Of a DNA stretch of 9,173 nt, positions 6,510 through 9,173 are shown piece by piece (positions within the stretch are counted from its first letter, which is position 1; the number at the start of each line of letters is the position of its first letter). Location of the stretch: assembly GCA_946482615.1 (NCBI GenBank), contig CAMLSF010000143.1, positions 1-9,173 of the forward strand. Reading direction: 5' to 3'. The stretch is from an uncultured Chromatiaceae bacterium (lineage in GTDB: Bacteria > Pseudomonadota > Gammaproteobacteria > Enterobacterales > Alteromonadaceae). Position numbers and translations under genes: made by a program. The notes below the pieces were generated by a model. That model saw only the letters and a list, made by a program, of their open reading frames with translations. It was not told the DNA's origin and searched no databases.

Positions 6510-7720
6510 ATATCAGCTGTTGCTGTCGAACCTACAGGTAGTTTCAGCCGGGCTATAGCTCCGCCTTTTGGCCTGCTGATACGCAAAAAAGTACCGCCAT
6601 GCTGATGCGCCACCCTGGAGACTATCGCAAGGCCAATACCATGATGGGATAAGCCATCCGGGCTGGGTTGCTGATTGCTGTGCCAGCCAGCACCATCGTC
6701 GCAGATATCAATCAGGCAATCATGGTCCTGCAGGCTCAACTCAATCCAGACTCTGGTATGGCAATACCGCAAAGCGTTACTTAATAAATTGGATAAAGCA
6801 CGCTGCAGCAGTTTTTCATCGGCCTGAATGCTGATCACAGGCCCGGCAACAAGCTCTATCTGATGTTCTGTGTTGGCCGAAAACTTCTCGATCATTTGTT
6901 GCAGCAGCTGCGACAGTGGCACCTGACTCAGTTGCAGATCGGAGCGGAAATCCTGCTGGGCCAGACGCAGATAATCGTACACATTGTCTTCTATTTCCTG
7001 CAGGTTACGACAGACCTGTGCATACTGAGCTGCACTGATATTCGACTCCAGACTCAGCATAATAAAACGCATCCGGGCCAGCGGCGTTTTAATGTCGTGA
7101 CAGACGGTATCGGCCATTTCCCGTTGCAGTGAATTTAAGTCGGCTATGGTTTGATTCATCCGGGTCAGAGACTGGGCTAAAGGCTGCAGGTAAGACTTGG
7201 GGCTCAGCTGAAAAGCCGGCAGATGACCCAGTTTTATCTCCTGCAAAGCATTCATTCTTAAGGTTTCTACATCGCGGAACAGATTGCGGCTGAGCCAGAA
7301 TAAACACAAAAGCAGCAGCAAAATAAACACATGGGCCAGATCGATACTGAAATCCGTGCCGTCCGGTAAATTCAGCTGGCTTAAACACAACAACTCACCT
7401 TCTGGCATTTCACTGCACATAGAAGCATTGCCCTGACTGTCGCGCATCACTTCGACGGCATAAATAAAATTCGGCTGAGGTTGCCACATGCCGGCCGGGT
7501 AGGTGACAAACAAGCTGTCTGTGCAGTCGTCAGTTTCAGATAAACGGCAATTCAGTGTGCCTTGCTGACTAAACTGATGCACATGCTGCAGCATAGTTTG
7601 GGCTGCATCGGCTAAATCATCGCGCTGATAAACCCAGCTATAGAGCTGATTCAGGCTGAAAAACAGCAGCAGTACCACCAGCACTATGCCAAGGTAAAAA
7701 CGCAGCAGGGTAGAACTCAT
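6506..7720 (-). CDS. Sensor histidine kinase, RstB-like
   Basis: A 404-residue inner-membrane kinase. TM1 spans about residues 6-24, a roughly 100-residue periplasmic region follows (about 25-128), and TM2 spans about 129-147. The cytoplasmic part has a HAMP-like linker, then the H-box VCHDIKTPLARMRF with phosphorylated His208, the N-box NLLSNALRY (Asn311, Asn315), the G1 box DDGAGW (341-346) and the G2 box HHGIGLAIV (359-367). The sensor region contains four cysteines (58, 66, 102, 112), spaced as two pairs. Its ATG overlaps the response-regulator stop by four bases (ATGA), with GGAG eight bases upstream, so translation is coupled. The signal is unknown. The gene order matches RstA/RstB-like systems. 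The HAMP region is short and I place it by position only. Confidence 0.92.
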   Translation of the reverse strand: MSSTLLRFYLGIVLVVLLLFFSLNQLYSWVYQRDDLADAAQTMLQHVHQFSQQGTLNCRLSETDDCTDSLFVTYPAGMWQPQPNFIYAVEVMRDSQGNASMCSEMPEGELLCLSQLNLPDGTDFSIDLAHVFILLLLLCLFWLSRNLFRDVETLRMNALQEIKLGHLPAFQLSPKSYLQPLAQSLTRMNQTIADLNSLQREMADTVCHDIKTPLARMRFIMLSLESNISAAQYAQVCRNLQEIEDNVYDYLRLAQQDFRSDLQLSQVPLSQLLQQMIEKFSANTEHQIELVAGPVISIQADEKLLQRALSNLLSNALRYCHTRVWIELSLQDHDCLIDICDDGAGWHSNQQPSPDGLSHHGIGLAIVSRVAHQHGGTFLRISRPKGGAIARLKLPVGSTATADI

Positions 7721-8415
7721 GGCTGTGACTCCGTGGTTTCAGCGTAACTGATACGGTACCCCTGACCCCAAACCACCTGCACATTCCAGCGATCATCCAC
7801 AGCCTGCAATTTACGTCTTAGCCGCGAGGCCCGGCCGTCCATGGTTCTGTCTGTGCCATCGTATTCGCGGGTCAATTGCTCCCGGAACAAACGTTCACGG
7901 CTGACGGCAATGCCATAGTTGTCCAGTAAGGTCAGCAGCAATTGCAATTCGGCATTGGTCAGGCATATATCCTGGCCTGCCAGCACCACATGGCCTGACA
8001 CTCTGTCTACTGTTAAATTATGCTGTTTCAGTAAAGGTTGTGGATCGGCGCTGGCGTGTTCCGGCGGCAAAAAAATGCGGATTTTGGCCAATAAAATACG
8101 GGGATCCAGTGGCTTGAGCAGATAATCCTGCGCGCCCAGCTCCAGTCCCTGCAGCACAGAGGCTACAGAGGTTTGTGCCGTCATAAACAAGATTGGGCCT
8201 TTAAATTGCTGGCGGATTTGCTTCACTAAATCAAAACCACTGCTGCCGGGTAACATCACGTCGCAGACTATTAAATCAAAGCCTTGTGCCAGTATCAGTT
8301 TTTTGGCTTTGAGCGCATTACCACAGCTGCTGACCTGATAACCTTCAGATTGCAAAAAATCGACCACAAGGCGGGATAATTCCAGATCATCTTCGATCAA
8401 TAAAATCTGCTGCAT
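7717..8415 (-). CDS. OmpR-family response regulator, RstA-like
   Basis: A 232-residue two-domain regulator. The receiver domain (1 to about 118) has the acidic pair Asp9/Asp10, phospho-acceptor Asp52 in CDVMLPG, Thr79 in FMTA and Lys101 in LLKP. The DNA-binding winged helix (about 130-226) contains LTNAELQLLLTLL, the recognition-side segment YDGTDRTMDGRASRLRRKL and the C-terminal hairpin VVWGQGYRI. The YDG-DR-D...SRLRRKL stretch resembles E. coli RstA. It should be phosphorylated by the kinase encoded immediately downstream and bind DNA; targets are not known. Its ATG overlaps the upstream gene's stop by one base (TGATG), so it is read from the same transcript as the DUF3019-like gene. Confidence 0.94.
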   Translation of the reverse strand: MQQILLIEDDLELSRLVVDFLQSEGYQVSSCGNALKAKKLILAQGFDLIVCDVMLPGSSGFDLVKQIRQQFKGPILFMTAQTSVASVLQGLELGAQDYLLKPLDPRILLAKIRIFLPPEHASADPQPLLKQHNLTVDRVSGHVVLAGQDICLTNAELQLLLTLLDNYGIAVSRERLFREQLTREYDGTDRTMDGRASRLRRKLQAVDDRWNVQVVWGQGYRISYAETTESQP

Positions 8416-8789
8416 CAGGGATTACCCCAGCTATTGCGGCTGCGTTTGAGTAACTGATCGCTGGCATTCAGGTCTACTTGCAGCACTTTAACCCGGCGTT
8501 CGGCCACCAGTTCGCCTGTGGCCTGATCACGCAGCTCAAAACTGGTGTGTTCTGTCAGTTCCAGCTGCAACTGCTGACTGATGCTGTGGGCGCATAACAA
8601 CGGGCTGGGGTCGGCTTTTTTATACAGACAAGCCTTGTTGTGCTGCTGCCAGCTGATCTGGAGCTTCAGTACACAGACTTCATGCGCATGATGCAGGCAG
8701 AGCCTGGGTTGCAGGCTGAACTCTTGTGCTGTGACTGGTAAAAGCAGACTGATCAGCATAAAAAGCAAAGCTAAAGTACGAAGTGCCAT
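8415..8789 (-). CDS. Secreted DUF3019-like protein
   Basis: A 124-residue protein with a clear Sec signal peptide: MALR, a hydrophobic core at residues 5-19, and probable cleavage after VTA at residue 21. The mature part of about 103 residues has four cysteines (31, 39, 54, 66), enough for two disulfides, a HHAHEVC cluster (33-39) and a basic tail ending RSRNSWGNP. Length, cysteine layout and the WRLRN-like tail agree with my recollection of DUF3019 (function unknown), which is often encoded next to RstAB-like two-component genes in Shewanella and relatives; this needs a profile search. It is first in a minus-strand operon with the regulator and kinase. GGA precedes the ATG by seven bases. 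A role as periplasmic accessory to the kinase is inference from context. Confidence 0.65.
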   Translation of the reverse strand: MALRTLALLFMLISLLLPVTAQEFSLQPRLCLHHAHEVCVLKLQISWQQHNKACLYKKADPSPLLCAHSISQQLQLELTEHTSFELRDQATGELVAERRVKVLQVDLNASDQLLKRSRNSWGNP

Positions 8790-8870
8790 CTTCTTGTCCG
8801 CGTTTTGTCTGGTTATTTTTCTTTGTTGTCTCGCATGAATAGTGCAGTGAAAAGCTGTTTTGGTAAAGCA

Positions 8871-8893
8871 GGGCTTTGTGTTTCACAAAGCCC
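8871..8893 (-). terminator. Hairpin after the partial receptor gene
   Basis: A perfect 10-bp stem GGGCTTTGTG (8871-8880) with CACAAAGCCC (8884-8893) and a 3-nt loop lies seven bases beyond the receptor stop codon on the minus strand. The sequence after it (TGCTTTACC) is only weakly T-rich, so termination may be partial or the stem may protect the mRNA 3' end. It separates the receptor gene from the DUF3019-like operon. Confidence 0.65.
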
Positions 8894-8900
8894 AGACAGG

Positions 8901-9173
8901 TCAGAACTGGTATTTCACTTCCACACCATAAGTACGGGGCGCGTTTAACGAGGTGATAGGTGTACCCAGCGTATCGGCGGCGAAACCTCCTATACCGCCT
9001 GTCGTTTCATGGTCCGCCAGATTTTTACCCCAAAGTGCCAGTTCCCACTGATCATCACTGCTGCTCCAGCTTAAGCGGGCATTGATATTTTTGGTATCGG
9101 CAAAATACACCGGGATAGTTTTGGCAATGTCCAGTATATCCGGGTCGTCCGCTCTGGTATTTTCTTCATAGAC
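8901..9173 (-). CDS. TonB-dependent receptor, C-terminal fragment (cut by window edge)
   Basis: The last 90 residues of an outer-membrane receptor; the reading frame is open through the right window edge, so the gene continues beyond it. An internal GTG at 9110 is a Val codon and not the start. Seen: the penultimate strands with WELALWGKNLADHET, then LNAPRTYGVEVKYQF ending in the C-terminal Phe. The NLxD...PRTYGVxxxYxF ending is typical of the larger Caulobacter/Xanthomonas-style iron-complex or carbohydrate receptors and differs from the siderophore receptor at 3123-5276. Substrate cannot be judged. It lies upstream of, and in the same direction as, the DUF3019-like operon, with 111 bases and a hairpin between. 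Confidence 0.9.
   Translation of the reverse strand, partial: VYEENTRADDPDILDIAKTIPVYFADTKNINARLSWSSSDDQWELALWGKNLADHETTGGIGGFAADTLGTPITSLNAPRTYGVEVKYQF

Overview
The window looks like the chromosome of a free-living gammaproteobacterium of the Alteromonadales/Chromatiales type (Rheinheimera-like). This is inferred from SuhB and SixA proteins close to the enterobacterial ones, an RstA/RstB-type two-component system paired with a DUF3019-like secreted protein, and several TonB-dependent receptor genes. I could not search for the exact taxon. The region carries seven complete protein genes, one more complete small secreted-protein gene, and one receptor gene cut by the right edge. I see no tRNA, rRNA, transposase gene or CRISPR array.

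Layout. 1-196: non-coding, with a REP-like palindrome (23-49) and a Rho-independent terminator (93-119) that probably belong to a gene left of the window. 197-766 (+): HutD/Ves-family protein. 767-1108: a long intergenic stretch filled by an unusual series of hairpins (about 794-916, possibly to 1030) that looks like a composite intergenic repeat. 1109-1483 (+): single-domain rhodanese. 1530-2333 (-): suhB, convergent with the rhodanese gene, with a strong hairpin between them. 2334-2522: divergent promoter region with a suhB promoter and a Pho-box-like direct repeat facing sixA. 2523-3008 (+): sixA. 3123-5276 and 5289-6509 (+): a likely Fur-controlled operon of a siderophore-type TonB-dependent receptor and a PepSY membrane protein of the ferric-siderophore-reductase type. 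8789 down to 6506 (-): DUF3019-like periplasmic protein, OmpR-type response regulator and histidine kinase, translationally coupled and ending tail to tail against the PepSY gene. 8901-9173 (-): the C-terminal end of another TonB-dependent receptor.

How the genes may work together. The receptor would import a ferric siderophore across the outer membrane, and the PepSY protein could take part in iron release by reduction at the inner membrane. The DUF3019-like protein, regulator and kinase form one compact transcription unit. Both the secreted protein and the kinase's sensor loop carry four cysteines, so the small protein may help the kinase sense something in the periplasm. The downstream receptor genes on both sides are possible targets, but nothing in the sequence proves it. 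The most interesting items are this DUF3019/two-component module, the Pho-box-like site in front of sixA, and the hairpin-array element at 794-1030.

Three start codons were moved inward from the longest open frame on ribosome-site, signal-peptide or family grounds: rhodanese (1109), suhB (2333) and the receptor gene (3123).
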